Positions 18,675 to 29,216 are shown, counted from the first letter of the stretch. The stretch is DNA of 64,000 bases from Brevibacillus gelatini (GCF_003710935.1 NZ_RHHS01000022.1:45548-109547); one strand, 5' to 3'. A program made the numbers and translations. Notes: generated from the sequence alone by a model not told the origin.

Positions 18675-19559
18675 CTAATCGTCATCATTCTCTTTTTTGT
18701 CGTCCCGTTCCTTTTTGTTATCTTTTTTGTTGTCTTTTTTGCTGTCTTTCTCCTCGTCCTCATCCCTGTCTTCTTTATCACGCGCATCTTTGCTGTCTTT
18801 ATCGTCCGATTTCTCTTCCAGTCCGATCGGAAAGGACGGTGGCTTATCCTCTGTCACGACAGGCTTTGGAGGAACGGCGGGCTTCGAAGCTGGCGGAGTG
18901 GTGTTTTGGACAGGCGGCTTGGCCGGTTGCTTTTGCTCGGTTTTCGCAGGCGGCTTGGCCGTTTTTTTCTTAGGCTGCGTTTCCACGGACTTCTTCTCCA
19001 CTTCCTTTTTATTCGATGGAGATGGATTAGTGCTTGGAGTAGGAGCTTCAGGTCCGTACACCACTTTCTTTTCCTCCACGACAGGGGGCGGAGCAATGTC
19101 CGCACCTTGGCTGAGCGGATCTGGCTCCAGAGGCTGATGCTTTCCGGTGCCGCCTGTGAACAGCATGCCGATCAGCAAGCTGGCTGCAACTGCCGTACTG
19201 CCAATTCCGGCGAGCCACACTTTCATTCGCTTCCATTTTTTCGATTCCGACAGCGAAGACGACTTGCGCTTAACTTCCAGAGCAGGCAAGGATTCCTCAA
19301 CAGTTGCAGACGATTTTGAAGCTGTCGGCTTTGCTGCTGCAGATTCCAGCTGCGGCAAAATCGAATCTACAATGCTGATTGAGGGTACGACAGGGGGCAA
19401 CTGCTCTAATTTTTGCGAAACAGTTTTCAAACGGTTGTACATAAGTTGCAGTTCAGCATCTTTTTGCATGAGGGTGTACAGCACTTGTCGCTCTTGCTCG
19501 GACAAGTCCCCATCCAGATCTCTCTGCATGCATTCCCAAATCTCTTCGTTCGTCATCAA
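18675..19559 (-). CDS. Putative anti-sigma factor, single-pass membrane protein
   Basis: This 294-residue protein has an acidic N-terminal helical domain (MTNEEIWECMQRDLDGDLSEQE) like anti-sigma N-termini, a membrane segment at about 112-132 and a long extracytoplasmic tail. The tail is low-complexity: Pro/Lys-rich, then a run of Lys and Asp/Glu to the end. The usual zinc-binding HxxxCxxC is absent. Its start overlaps the upstream ECF sigma stop (ATGA), which is the main evidence for its role. It would hold that sigma factor at the membrane. The extracytoplasmic part resembles no sensor I recognise. Confidence 0.72.
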   Translation of the reverse strand: MMTNEEIWECMQRDLDGDLSEQERQVLYTLMQKDAELQLMYNRLKTVSQKLEQLPPVVPSISIVDSILPQLESAAAKPTASKSSATVEESLPALEVKRKSSSLSESKKWKRMKVWLAGIGSTAVAASLLIGMLFTGGTGKHQPLEPDPLSQGADIAPPPVVEEKKVVYGPEAPTPSTNPSPSNKKEVEKKSVETQPKKKTAKPPAKTEQKQPAKPPVQNTTPPASKPAVPPKPVVTEDKPPSFPIGLEEKSDDKDSKDARDKEDRDEDEEKDSKKDNKKDNKKERDDKKENDDD

Positions 19560-20101
19560 CCGATTCCCCCTTTCTGGTAGTCGTACAACAGTTCTTGCAA
19601 CTGTTGCCTAGCCCGAAACAAATACGACTTGACCGTGTTAAGCGGCAAATCCAACGCTTCCGCTATTTCCTGGTAGGACAAGTCCTCCAGATAGCGGAGT
19701 ACAACAACCATCCGGTACTGCTTGGGCAGCTTTCCGATGGCTTCCTGGATGTCATTTGACAGCCCGGTGAGAAGGATCTCATCTTCTACGTTGTTTCGAT
19801 CAGGTATTATCAGCTCATGCTCGTCAATTGAGACCGTTTCCTTCTTCGCGCGAAATTTGTCCATGCAGACATTGCTGACAATTCGTTGCACCCAGGTGGA
19901 AAACTTTGCCTTTTCCTGATAGGTGTCTAACCTTCGATAAATGCGAATGAGCACTTCCTGAGCAGCATCGAGTGCGTCCTGTTCATTTCCCAAAATATAA
20001 TAAGCGCTTCGGTAAACGGAGGTCTCAATGGATCGAAGCAGTTCGACAAGCGCATCATGATCCCCGGATTGCGCCAGCCTGATCAGTTCTGCTTCCTGCA
20101 T
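19556..20101 (-). CDS. ECF RNA polymerase sigma factor
   Basis: This 181-residue protein has sigma region 2 (DALDAAQEVLIRIYRRLDTY, then FSTWVQRIVSNVCMDKFR) and region 4 (LPKQYRMVVVLRYLEDLSYQEIAEALDLPLNTVKSYLFRAR). It resembles the SigW/SigM-type group 4 sigma factors. GGGGAGAGGAG precedes the ATG. The promoter 20 bp upstream has ECF-type -35 and -10 elements, so autoregulation is likely. The next gene overlaps by 4 bp and is the probable anti-sigma factor. Regulon and inducing signal are unknown. Confidence 0.9.
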   Translation of the reverse strand: MQEAELIRLAQSGDHDALVELLRSIETSVYRSAYYILGNEQDALDAAQEVLIRIYRRLDTYQEKAKFSTWVQRIVSNVCMDKFRAKKETVSIDEHELIIPDRNNVEDEILLTGLSNDIQEAIGKLPKQYRMVVVLRYLEDLSYQEIAEALDLPLNTVKSYLFRARQQLQELLYDYQKGGIG

Positions 20102-20121
20102 AATCTCCTCTCCCCCCTACA

Positions 20122-20148
20122 GACGGGTCGCTCATGAAAAAGGTTGCA
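20122..20148 (-). promoter_or_regulatory. ECF-type promoter of the sigma/anti-sigma operon
   Basis: TGCAAC (20148-20143), a 17-nt spacer and CGTC (20125-20122) resemble the SigW/SigM-class consensus TGAAAC-N16-17-CGT. It lies in the 53-bp gap after comEC and leaves a leader of about 15 nt with the ribosome site. Confidence 0.65.
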
Positions 20149-20154
20149 ACCATG

Positions 20155-22530
20155 TTATGTATCCAATTTTTGGGTTCTCCAGGACAGTCCGGCAGGTGAA
20201 ATTATCAGCGTAATCGCACCGTGCCGATCTGTCCGGTAAATAGCGGTACCGTGTTCCCCCAAACGCTGCAGCACCATGGCGGAAGGATGTCCATACCGAT
20301 TGTTCTCTCCTGCCGAGATGACGGCTGCCTTTGGGGTAATGGCCGCAAGCAGTTCCTTGGTGCTGGAAGTATTGCTGCCGTGGTGAGCGACCTTCAACAC
20401 ATCCACGGGCGACAGACCGTTTTGAACGAGCGCTGCTTCTCCGCCCTGTTCGATATCCCCCGTGAACAAAACCGTTTTGTTGTATGCGGTAAGCTGAAGA
20501 ACGACGGATGCATCGTTGCCGTGAAGGGTCGTTTCTCCAGGATGTAGCCATTTCCACTCAATTCCAGGCCCATCCGACCACACCTGGCCAGGTGCGCCAG
20601 TCGTAATCGGAACGCCTTTTTTCCGAAAAAGCTCATGAATCTTCGCTTCCTTCTCTTCAGGCACTTTTCCGTTCACCAGTACCTCACCGAAAGAAAGACG
20701 GGGAACCAGCGCTTCCATGCCGCCGATGTGGTCCAAGTCGCCATGGGTCATAATGACGCGGTCGATTTTTTCGATTCCGCGCGCCATAAGAAACGGGAGA
20801 ACGACGTCCTTGCCTACTTCAAAAGGATCGCGCTTCTCCATCCACGGTTCCGCTGCAGGTTGGCGCATTGTCCCACCTGCATCCATTAAGTATACCTTCT
20901 GATTGCCAATTTCGACAACGATGGAATCCCCTTGTCCGACATCGAGAAACGTAATCCGCACTTCCTCGCTGCCGGCAAACGGCTGCCGCGCTGCTGCCAA
21001 AAGCCCGAGAAATAAGGCAAAACAGAGCGCCACGTCCCGTTTGCGGTGATAGCCCCGGTTCCATAAAATGGGCAATATCCCGAGAAAACAGGCATACAGA
21101 ATCACCCACCACCACTCCGGATGCGGCCAGTAGGTAAATGGAATCACCTTTTGCTCCAGCGCGTAGAGCGGCTCGTGTATCCAGCCGAGCAGCCAGGTCG
21201 TGAACCAGACCGGAACAGCGGCAAGCGCCGGATGGATGAGCGCAAGCACGAGCGCGATGTAACCGAGCGGCAGGGCGAGCAGGGAAAGCACCGGCGTAGC
21301 CAGGAGGTTGACCAGCCAGGACAGCGGCGAAAACTGGTGAAAGTGATAAACAAGAAACGGAAAAGAAACGAGCTGGGCGGAAAAGGTGACGGCAACAAGC
21401 GTCCTGATCCAGACAGGCACCCGGACAAGTACGTGCTGGCTGTACGGGACAAACACAATCAGCCCCAGCGTGACCGCAAAAGAAAGCTGAAACCCGACGT
21501 GCCACAACTGGTACGGGTTTACGGCAAGCATAACGAGCAAGGCGCCTGCCCAAACCTCTTTTCCATCCAGCTTTTTACCTGCGACCTGGCAAACAAGGCC
21601 GACGCCCCCCATCAAGCCGGAGCGCACAGCCGATGCGCTTGCTCCGACCAACAGAATATATCCGGCAAGCAGAGCGACTGTCGCCAAAAGGCCCCACCTG
21701 CGGCTTACTCCCAGCCTGTCCAGACACCACATGAACATCGAGCTGACCAGCGTCACATGCAGGCCGGAAATCGCGAGAATGTGGCTTAGCCCCAAATTGG
21801 CATACATCGTCTCCAGCTCAGGCGTTACGTCCTGGCCGAGCCCGAGCAGCAATGACTTCATGTAACCGGCTGTTTCCTGATCGGCAAACAAGCTGTCGAT
21901 TCGCTCAGCTCCCGCCTTTTGCCACTCCTGAAAGCTGCCGCGGATGCTCGCAGCCGCTTCTACCCGCACCTCCCGAAAAGCGGTCTCCCCCACGACGTGC
22001 ACCCCTTGCCAGTGCAGGTAGCGTGCATAGTCAAAAGCATGCGGGTTGCGCGCCCCTTGCGGCAGTCCGAGCCGGACAAGCGTCTCAAGCTCGCTGCCTG
22101 TGCGCCACCTCTCCACGGCTGCCGCTTCCTCTGCTGCACTCAATTTGACGCGCAGAGCAATCGTTTCGTTTAGCCCAAGCTCTTGCCAGCTCCCATCCTC
22201 TTCCCTCCATTCGCGCACAACCGCAAAAAAACGGGCAACATCACCGTCCCGTTTGACAAACGAAGCAATTTCCCCGCGCACCCAAACGGACCGTTCCTGC
22301 ACTGCCAACGGTTTCAACTCCGACTGCTGGAGAATCTCGTACCCATAAAAATGGAGACCTGCTAGAATAGAGAGACAGGAGCAAAAGGCGAGACGGCCTC
22401 GATGGGCGCGTGGAATAAACGCAGCCGCTGCCGCCCACGCCCCGGCAGCTCCCGCAAGCCAGGCGGGATGTGTATAGGCTGACAGGAGCAAGCCGCTCAT
22501 CACGGCCAGACTCGCATACCAAAGTGACAT
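20155..22530 (-). CDS. comEC: ComEC DNA-uptake channel protein
   Basis: This 791-residue polytopic membrane protein carries an N-terminal OB-like region, a central Competence domain with about ten hydrophobic segments (GLSHILAISGLHVTLVSS) and a C-terminal metallo-beta-lactamase domain (MTHGDLDHIGGMEAL, VLKVAHHGSNTSS). It forms the channel that carries single-stranded DNA into the cytoplasm during transformation. The ATG at 22530 has GGAGGG 7 nt upstream. Unlike in B. subtilis, comEA is not directly upstream; it lies beyond asnB on the other strand. Confidence 0.94.
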   Translation of the reverse strand: MSLWYASLAVMSGLLLSAYTHPAWLAGAAGAWAAAAAFIPRAHRGRLAFCSCLSILAGLHFYGYEILQQSELKPLAVQERSVWVRGEIASFVKRDGDVARFFAVVREWREEDGSWQELGLNETIALRVKLSAAEEAAAVERWRTGSELETLVRLGLPQGARNPHAFDYARYLHWQGVHVVGETAFREVRVEAAASIRGSFQEWQKAGAERIDSLFADQETAGYMKSLLLGLGQDVTPELETMYANLGLSHILAISGLHVTLVSSMFMWCLDRLGVSRRWGLLATVALLAGYILLVGASASAVRSGLMGGVGLVCQVAGKKLDGKEVWAGALLVMLAVNPYQLWHVGFQLSFAVTLGLIVFVPYSQHVLVRVPVWIRTLVAVTFSAQLVSFPFLVYHFHQFSPLSWLVNLLATPVLSLLALPLGYIALVLALIHPALAAVPVWFTTWLLGWIHEPLYALEQKVIPFTYWPHPEWWWVILYACFLGILPILWNRGYHRKRDVALCFALFLGLLAAARQPFAGSEEVRITFLDVGQGDSIVVEIGNQKVYLMDAGGTMRQPAAEPWMEKRDPFEVGKDVVLPFLMARGIEKIDRVIMTHGDLDHIGGMEALVPRLSFGEVLVNGKVPEEKEAKIHELFRKKGVPITTGAPGQVWSDGPGIEWKWLHPGETTLHGNDASVVLQLTAYNKTVLFTGDIEQGGEAALVQNGLSPVDVLKVAHHGSNTSSTKELLAAITPKAAVISAGENNRYGHPSAMVLQRLGEHGTAIYRTDRHGAITLIISPAGLSWRTQKLDT

Positions 22531-22743
22531 CGTCTCTCCCTCCGTCCATTTGTCGAACTGATCTTTCCCTGCGGGGAGTATATCCTTTGGCATGCGGACA
22601 AAAATAGTAGAGACGAGAGCCGTTTTTCCCTGTCTGCGCAGCCGTTTTGCGTACAGGCCAGGGCATCCAGAAGTGATTGCGCCAGCTTGCGATACGTGAT
22701 AGAGTTAGCAGGAGCAATCCAGTGAGAGGAAGAGTCATTTCAT

Positions 22744-24669
22744 ATGTGTGGAATCGTAACACTCTACAACAAGCGGCAAATGCCGGTTAAGCAAGAAACG
22801 ATCAGCGCGATGACTGGTGTCATCCTGCACCGCGGTCCAGATGACGATGGTTTTCATCTCGAAGACAACATCGCCCTGGGCTTTCGTCGTTTAAGCATCA
22901 TTGACGTGGAAGGCGGGCACCAACCGCTGTTTAACGAAACGCGTGACATCTGGATTATTGGCAACGGAGAAGTGTACAACTACAAGGAATTGCAACAGTG
23001 GCTAAAAGACAGCGGCCACGTATTCCATACCGATTCTGATATTGAAACCATCCTTCACCTCTACGAAGAAGTCGGAACGGACGCACCCAAGCACTTGCGC
23101 GGGATGTTCGGCTTTACCATTTACGACTCGCGCAAAAAACGGCTGTTTGGCGCGCGCGACCATTTCGGAATCAAACCGCTTTACTATGTGGAAACGAGTG
23201 ATTCCATCGGCGTCGCAAGCGAAATCAAAAGCCTTCTGGAGCTGCCCGGCTTCAAGCGCGAGGTGAACCACACCGGTTTTTATCACTATTTGACGTTCCA
23301 ATACGTTCCTGATCCCGAGACGATGTATAAAGGCATATACCGCATCCCGCCAGCGCATTCGTTCATCATCGAAAACGACCAGATCAAGCTGGAGCGTTAC
23401 TGGGATGTGGAGTTCAAGCCAGACGAAAGCAAGCCGTTTTCCTACTTCGTGGAAGGGACCCGCAGCGTGATGCTCGAATCCGTCGACAAGCACCGCATCA
23501 GCGAGGTTCCGCGCGGCGCTTTCCTGTCCAGCGGTGTTGACTCCAGCAGCATCGTCGCCATGCTGCGCACCTTCGAGCCTGTGAAAACTTTTTCCGTCGG
23601 CTCGGACATCCCTGGCTACAGCGAGTTGGACTTCGCGAAGCGGACGGCTGCCTTCTTGGGCACAGAGCACTTCGAGCGGGTCGTCAACGCCCAGCAGTAC
23701 ATGAATGAACTGCCGCGCCTCATCTGGCACCAGGACGAACCGGTAGCGGACCCTTCCGCTATCCTGCTCTACTTCGTCGCGCAAATGGCAAGCGAACACG
23801 TCACTGTCGTCTTGTCCGGCGAGGGTGCCGATGAGTTTTTTGGCGGATACAACATCTACCGGGAGCCTAGCTCACTCAGAATGTTTTCCGGCATGCCTGC
23901 CTGGATGCGCCAGTCGATCGGCTACATGGCCCAGCGCCTGCCCGATCAGGTAAAGGGGAAAAACTTCCTGATCCGCGGCTCGAAAACAGTGGAACAGCGC
24001 TTTTTCGGCAACGCCCTGATCTTTAGCGAAGAGATGAAAAGACGCGTCGTGATGGACGACATCGCCCGTTCCGAATCGTACGTCTCGCCGTTTACGATCA
24101 CAGAAGAGATTTACAAGCGCGCTTCCGAGTACGATGACGTGACCAAGATGCAGTATTTGGACATTCACACGTGGCTGCGCGGAAACATTTTGATGAAAGC
24201 CGACAAAATGACGATGGCAAACTCGCTGGAGCTGCGCGTTCCGTTCATCGACCTGAAAGTGTTCGAGTTCGCCGCGACCATTCCGACGAAGTACAAAATC
24301 GCCAACGGCACGACCAAGCACGTGCTGCGCGAAGCGATGAAAGACTTCCTGCCGCCGGAAATCAAGTCGAAGAAAAAGCTTGGCTTCCCGGTTCCGACCC
24401 GTCATTGGCTGAAAAACGAATTTTACAAATGGGCAAAAGAGATTATTTTTGAATCGAAGGTCGACGATCTGATTAATAAGGCCTACGTGCTCTACATGCT
24501 TGACGAGCACCGCGAAGGAAATGCCGACTATAGTCGCAAAATCTGGACGATCCTCATCTTCATGTTGTGGCACCAAATTTTTATCGAGCAAAAATATACG
24601 TTCGATCCGTACGTCAGCCCGAATGTAGACATTCGCCGCAAGAAAAATTCGCTGCAGCATATCGGCTAA
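22744..24669 (+). CDS. asnB: Glutamine-hydrolysing asparagine synthetase
   Basis: This 641-residue enzyme makes asparagine from aspartate, glutamine and ATP. Cys2 (MCGIV) is the glutaminase nucleophile of the N-terminal class II amidotransferase domain (about 2-200). The ATP-pyrophosphatase loop SSGVDSS follows at about 260, and the C-terminal synthetase domain extends past residue 550. It sits between divergent comEC and co-oriented comEA, an unusual location that interrupts the comE neighbourhood. No strong terminator follows. Confidence 0.93.
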   Translation: MCGIVTLYNKRQMPVKQETISAMTGVILHRGPDDDGFHLEDNIALGFRRLSIIDVEGGHQPLFNETRDIWIIGNGEVYNYKELQQWLKDSGHVFHTDSDIETILHLYEEVGTDAPKHLRGMFGFTIYDSRKKRLFGARDHFGIKPLYYVETSDSIGVASEIKSLLELPGFKREVNHTGFYHYLTFQYVPDPETMYKGIYRIPPAHSFIIENDQIKLERYWDVEFKPDESKPFSYFVEGTRSVMLESVDKHRISEVPRGAFLSSGVDSSSIVAMLRTFEPVKTFSVGSDIPGYSELDFAKRTAAFLGTEHFERVVNAQQYMNELPRLIWHQDEPVADPSAILLYFVAQMASEHVTVVLSGEGADEFFGGYNIYREPSSLRMFSGMPAWMRQSIGYMAQRLPDQVKGKNFLIRGSKTVEQRFFGNALIFSEEMKRRVVMDDIARSESYVSPFTITEEIYKRASEYDDVTKMQYLDIHTWLRGNILMKADKMTMANSLELRVPFIDLKVFEFAATIPTKYKIANGTTKHVLREAMKDFLPPEIKSKKKLGFPVPTRHWLKNEFYKWAKEIIFESKVDDLINKAYVLYMLDEHREGNADYSRKIWTILIFMLWHQIFIEQKYTFDPYVSPNVDIRRKKNSLQHIG

Positions 24670-24792
24670 AAGCCGGTAGCGTGCCTACGCAAAAATATTT
24701 GCAGACCCTCTTTTACTTTTCGTAGATTGTGACTAGAGAATGCTATTACTCTATTTCACAAGCAGACGCGAGGTAAGGGAGGGTCTTTTGCT

Positions 24793-25548
24793 ATGCTGTT
24801 GGATTGGTGGGAACGGTATCGACGCCCGGTTCTGCTCGTGGCAGCGATCTTGTTTGTGGCTGTCAGCTTTTGGCTCTACCAGGCGGAGCCGCAGACGGAA
24901 ATCGTGGGCGTGCCACTCGCTTCTTCTGTTTACGCGGAGGAAGGGAGAAATACAGAGAACCCGGGAGAGGACACGGCCACGTCGCAAAATCAGAAGGCAG
25001 CCAATGCCCAGCCTGCCGAAGTTCGTGAGAAAACGCAGACGCAAGCCGCCCACGAAACAGCCCCTCCCCCTCTCTACGTCGATATAAAAGGCAAGGTGAG
25101 GAAACCGGGACTATACCGCTTTGCGCCGGGCATGCGCGTAGCGGACGCCATTGAAAAGGCTGGCGGCGCCTTGCCAGAAGCGGACCTCGATCAGGTCAAT
25201 CTGGCCGAGCCTTTGGTGGATGGGACTGCGCTCCTGGTTCCGGCAAAAGGCAGCACGGCTGGCGGGTCTGACACGGCCGTTGGCGCCCCTCCCCTCTCAA
25301 CTGTGCCCGCGAGCGGGATCCGTGCTGCGGGGGCTGCTGCTGTCCCAAAAGCCAGGCCACTCAATCTCAACGCAGCGACCATCGAGGAGTTGATGGGCTT
25401 GCCGGGAATCGGAGAAGCGCGGGCAAAAGCGATTTTGGAATACCGCTCCCAGGTCGGCCGCTTCCGCTCTGCCGACGAACTGAAAAAGGTTCCGGGGATC
25501 GGGGCGAAGATGTTCGAGCGGATCAAAGACCAGCTCGTTGCACAATAA
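24793..25548 (+). CDS. comEA: ComEA competence DNA receptor
   Basis: This 251-residue protein has an N-terminal membrane anchor (about 14-32), a Gln/Thr-rich spacer, an SLBB domain (PLYVDIKGKVRKPGLYRF) and a C-terminal double helix-hairpin-helix DNA-binding domain (LNLNAATIEELMGLPGIGEARA ... FRSADELKKVPGIG). It binds double-stranded DNA outside the membrane and feeds ComEC. GGGAGGG lies 9 nt upstream of the ATG. comER follows 70 bp downstream on the same strand. Confidence 0.95.
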   Translation: MLLDWWERYRRPVLLVAAILFVAVSFWLYQAEPQTEIVGVPLASSVYAEEGRNTENPGEDTATSQNQKAANAQPAEVREKTQTQAAHETAPPPLYVDIKGKVRKPGLYRFAPGMRVADAIEKAGGALPEADLDQVNLAEPLVDGTALLVPAKGSTAGGSDTAVGAPPLSTVPASGIRAAGAAAVPKARPLNLNAATIEELMGLPGIGEARAKAILEYRSQVGRFRSADELKKVPGIGAKMFERIKDQLVAQ

Positions 25549-25618
25549 AGCAACGTGCGGTCATGTTTGCCCATGTTTTCACATAGAATGGGGAGAGAAT
25601 ATCGAGGGAGGTATGCCC

Positions 25619-26452
25619 ATGGATAAGATCGGGTTTATTGGCACGGGCAGCATGGGCAGTATCTTGGTTGAATCATTGCTGTCCGCCAAAGCGCTGTCTC
25701 CCAGCCAGATCATTATCAGCAACCGCACGATGGAAAAAGCCGAACAGCTCGCGAAGCGGCTTGGCGGGCTGGCGGTCGCTCATAGCAATGTGGATTTGGC
25801 CCGAGAAGCCAACATCATTCTGCTGTGTGTCAAGCCGCTGGAGTACAGTGTGTTGCTGGAGCAGCTCGCTCCTGTCCTGACGTCCAAACAGCTTCTCATC
25901 ACCATCACCAGCCCGATCAAGCTGGAGTATCTGGAGTCAAAAGTGCCCTGCGCGATCGCCCGGGTCGTCCCCAGCATTACCAACGCAGCGCAAAGCGGCG
26001 TCAGCCTCTGCGAATTCGGCGAGAGGGTCGATGAGGAACAGCGCGATTTTATCCGCAATCTGTTTGCCCACATCAGCACGCCTGTCGAGATTACCGAGCC
26101 TTTCTTGCGCATCACTTCCGATATTGCCAGCTGCGGCCCTGCTTTTTTGAGCTATATTTTGCAGCAAATGATTCAGGATGCCGCGGAAGAGACGGGCATC
26201 TCCACAGAAGCGGCTACGTACTTGACCGCGCAGATGCTGATCGGCGTAGCGGATCTGTTGCGCCAGGAAAAATTCACGCTCCCCTCCCTGCAGCAGCGTG
26301 TCTGCGTCCCCGGAGGAATTACCGGCGAAGGACTGATTCCTTTGCAAGACAAGGTACCCGGCATTTTTAGGGAAGTTTTCCGGCGCACGCGCGCGAAGTT
26401 TGCCGAGGATCAGGAGTTGCTTGACCGTTATTTGAACGAACAGCCGCTGTAG
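25619..26452 (+). CDS. comER: ComER, pyrroline-5-carboxylate reductase-like protein
   Basis: This 277-residue protein belongs to the ProC family, with an N-terminal Rossmann motif (IGFIGTGSMGSIL) and the C-terminal dimerisation region (VCVPGGITGEGLIPL). ComER resembles proline biosynthesis enzymes but is named for its place beside comEA, and in Bacillus it has been linked to sporulation and biofilm control. The ATG at 25619 has AGGGAGG 7 nt upstream. In B. subtilis comER is divergent from comEA, whereas here both point the same way. Confidence 0.88.
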   Translation: MDKIGFIGTGSMGSILVESLLSAKALSPSQIIISNRTMEKAEQLAKRLGGLAVAHSNVDLAREANIILLCVKPLEYSVLLEQLAPVLTSKQLLITITSPIKLEYLESKVPCAIARVVPSITNAAQSGVSLCEFGERVDEEQRDFIRNLFAHISTPVEITEPFLRITSDIASCGPAFLSYILQQMIQDAAEETGISTEAATYLTAQMLIGVADLLRQEKFTLPSLQQRVCVPGGITGEGLIPLQDKVPGIFREVFRRTRAKFAEDQELLDRYLNEQPL

Positions 26453-26481
26453 CAGCGGGGCCACCAAAACGCAAACATAGC

Positions 26482-26529
26482 AAAAAGGAGCGGAAACCTG
26501 TTCCCTACGAACAGGCTCCACTCCTTTTT
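26482..26529. terminator. Bidirectional terminator between comER and leuS
   Basis: AAAAAGGAG pairs with CTCCTTTTT around an inner CCTGTTC/GAACAGG stem. It serves convergent comER and leuS. Confidence 0.88.
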
Positions 26530-26612
26530 GCTTTCCCCTCACCTACGCTCGCCTTCAGCCGATAACGACGTGTTGGTGGGGATCAATTGGCGACCCCGTG
26601 TCTCTGACCCGA

Positions 26613-29030
26613 CTATCGAACCACAATGTTAACCAGTTTGCCAGGAACGGCGATGATTTTGACGATTGACTTGCCTTCGATCAGTTCTTTGATCTGCTCG
26701 TTGGCAAGAGCCAGCTCCTCCATTTGTTCCTTGGTCGCGTCGGAGGCGATCAGTGCCTTTTCCTTGTTTTTGCCGTTGATCTGGATGACGATTTCCACTT
26801 CGTCGTCGACCAGCTTCGATTCATCGTAAGTTGGCCATGGCTCGTACGCGATTGTTTCCTTGTGGCCGAGCTTTTCCCACAGCTCTTCACCCAAGTGCGG
26901 AGCGATCGGGGAGAGCATTTTCACGAAGTCTTCCATGTATTTTTTCGGCAGGACGTCAGCTTTGTACGCTTCGTTGACGAATACCATCAGTTGGGAGATA
27001 CCTGTGTTGAAACGCAGGCCCTCGTAGTCTTCCGTCACTTTTTTCACGGTTTGATGGTAGACGCGCTCCATGCTGTTCGGTTTTGTCGTATCGACGATTT
27101 TCGGGTTCAGCTCGCCATTGTCCTGCACGAACAGGCGGTATACGCGGTCCAGGAAGCGGCGCGCGCCATCGAGACCTTTTGTCGACCAGGCGATGGATGC
27201 GTCCAGCGGCCCCATGAACATTTCGTACAGGCGAAGTGTGTCTGCACCATGGCTGTCGATAATATCGTCCGGATTGACGACGTTGCCTTTGGATTTGCTC
27301 ATTTTTTCGTTGTTTTCACCAAGGATCATGCCTTGGTTAAACAGCTTCTGGAACGGTTCCTTCGTTGGCACGACGCCGATGTCGTACAGGAATTTGTGCC
27401 AGAAGCGGGCGTAGAGCAGGTGCAATACGGCGTGCTCCGCACCACCGATGTAGATGTCGACTGGCAGCCATTCTTTCAGCTTTTCCGGATCGGCCAACGC
27501 TTTGTCGTTGTGCGGATCGATAAAGCGCAGGAAGTACCAGCAGCTGCCCGCCCATTGCGGCATGGTGTTGGTTTCACGACGCGCTTTCATGCCTGTTTCC
27601 GGATCGACGGTGTTCAGCCAGTCGGTGATGTTGGCCAGTGGCGATTCGCCTGTGCCGGACGGCTTGATTTCTTTTGTTTTTGGCAGCATGATCGGCAATT
27701 CGGACTCCGGTACGGTTTTCATCGTGCCGTCTTCCAGATGCAGGATCGGAATTGGCTCGCCCCAGTAGCGTTGACGGCTGAACAGCCAGTCGCGCAGACG
27801 GTAGGTCACTTTGCGCTGTCCTTTTCCTTCTGCTTCCAGCCATTCGATCATTTTGTTGATTGCCTGTTCCTTGTTCAGGCCGTCGAGCATGCCGGAGTTG
27901 ATGTGCTCTCCGTCGCCTGTGTACGCTTCCTTGGAGATGTCTCCGCCTGCAATGACCGCTTTGATTGGCAGGTCAAACGTTTTGGCGAACTCGTAGTCGC
28001 GCTCATCGTGCGCCGGTACCGCCATGATCGAGCCTGTTCCGTAGCTAATCAGCACGTAATCGGCGATCCAGATCGGCAGACGCTCGCCGTTTACCGGGTT
28101 GATCGCATAGGCACCTGTGAATACCCCTGTCTTTTCCTTCGCCAGGTCGGTACGCTCCAGATCGCTTTTGCGCTTGGTCTGCTCCAGGTACGCTTCCACT
28201 GCTGCTTTCTGCTCAGGCGTCGTAATTTTTTGCACCAGCTTGTGCTCGGGAGCGAGTACCGTGTAGGTTGCCCCGTAGAGCGTATCCGGGCGGGTCGTGA
28301 AGACAGTAAAGGTTTCGTCGTGTCCATCAATGGCAAACGTAACTTCTGCCCCTTCGGAACGGCCGATCCAGTTGCGCTGCATTTCCTTGATGCTCTCCGG
28401 CCAGTCCAGCTCTTCCAGGTCTTCGAGCAGTCTTTCCGCATACGCGGTAATTTTCAATACCCATTGTTTCATCGGACGGCGTTCGACCGGGTGGCCGCCG
28501 CGCTCGCTTTTGCCGTCAATGACTTCTTCGTTGGCCAGTACGGTTCCCAGCGCCGGGCACCAGTTCACGGCTACTTCGTCAACGTAGGCCAGACCGTGCT
28601 CATACAGCTTCGTAAAAATCCACTGGGTCCATTTGTAGTAGTTTGGATCGGTCGTGTTGATTTCTCTGTCCCAGTCGTAGGAGAAGCCGAGCGACTTGAT
28701 TTGGCGGCGGAACGTGTTGATGTTTTTCTCCGTAAACTCCGCAGGGTCATTCCCCGTATCGAGCGCGTACTGTTCGGCTGGCAAGCCAAACGCATCCCAG
28801 CCCATTGGATGGAGCACGTTGTACCCTTGCATCCGCTTCATGCGGGACAAAATATCCGTAGCCGTATAGCCTTCCGGGTGTCCGACGTGCAGCCCTGCAC
28901 CGGAAGGATACGGGAACATATCGAGTGCGTAAAACTTTTTCTTGTTCGGGTCCTCAGAAGTTTTGAATGTCTTGTTTTGCTCCCAGTATTGTTGCCACTT
29001 TTTTTCAATTTCACGATGACTGAAAACCAT
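26613..29030 (-). CDS. leuS: Leucyl-tRNA synthetase
   Basis: This 805-residue class I synthetase charges tRNA-Leu. The HIGH-type motif HVGH is at 48-51, the KMSKSKGN loop lies in the C-terminal half, and the CP1 editing domain with [12 protein letters not shown] is present. The start [12 protein letters not shown] fits the family; in-frame codons upstream lie in the leader. GGGAG lies about 8 nt before the ATG. Expression should be controlled by the T-box leader upstream. Confidence 0.97.
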   Translation of the reverse strand: MVFSHREIEKKWQQYWEQNKTFKTSEDPNKKKFYALDMFPYPSGAGLHVGHPEGYTATDILSRMKRMQGYNVLHPMGWDAFGLPAEQYALDTGNDPAEFTEKNINTFRRQIKSLGFSYDWDREINTTDPNYYKWTQWIFTKLYEHGLAYVDEVAVNWCPALGTVLANEEVIDGKSERGGHPVERRPMKQWVLKITAYAERLLEDLEELDWPESIKEMQRNWIGRSEGAEVTFAIDGHDETFTVFTTRPDTLYGATYTVLAPEHKLVQKITTPEQKAAVEAYLEQTKRKSDLERTDLAKEKTGVFTGAYAINPVNGERLPIWIADYVLISYGTGSIMAVPAHDERDYEFAKTFDLPIKAVIAGGDISKEAYTGDGEHINSGMLDGLNKEQAINKMIEWLEAEGKGQRKVTYRLRDWLFSRQRYWGEPIPILHLEDGTMKTVPESELPIMLPKTKEIKPSGTGESPLANITDWLNTVDPETGMKARRETNTMPQWAGSCWYFLRFIDPHNDKALADPEKLKEWLPVDIYIGGAEHAVLHLLYARFWHKFLYDIGVVPTKEPFQKLFNQGMILGENNEKMSKSKGNVVNPDDIIDSHGADTLRLYEMFMGPLDASIAWSTKGLDGARRFLDRVYRLFVQDNGELNPKIVDTTKPNSMERVYHQTVKKVTEDYEGLRFNTGISQLMVFVNEAYKADVLPKKYMEDFVKMLSPIAPHLGEELWEKLGHKETIAYEPWPTYDESKLVDDEVEIVIQINGKNKEKALIASDATKEQMEELALANEQIKELIEGKSIVKIIAVPGKLVNIVVR

Positions 29031-29216
29031 GTAGAGCACTCCCATCTTGAAATAGGTAAAAATGAAAACCTGGCTATGCCAAGCTGTTGCCGTATGTTGC
29101 GTTCGCGAACTACTTTTCGAGCGCATCCGAAACTTGGCTGCGCAAACCGATTGACGCAGCCTTTGTGGCCCTTATACCAGATCCGATTCCGTCAATTTTG
29201 GTCCAGTACAAAGAAA

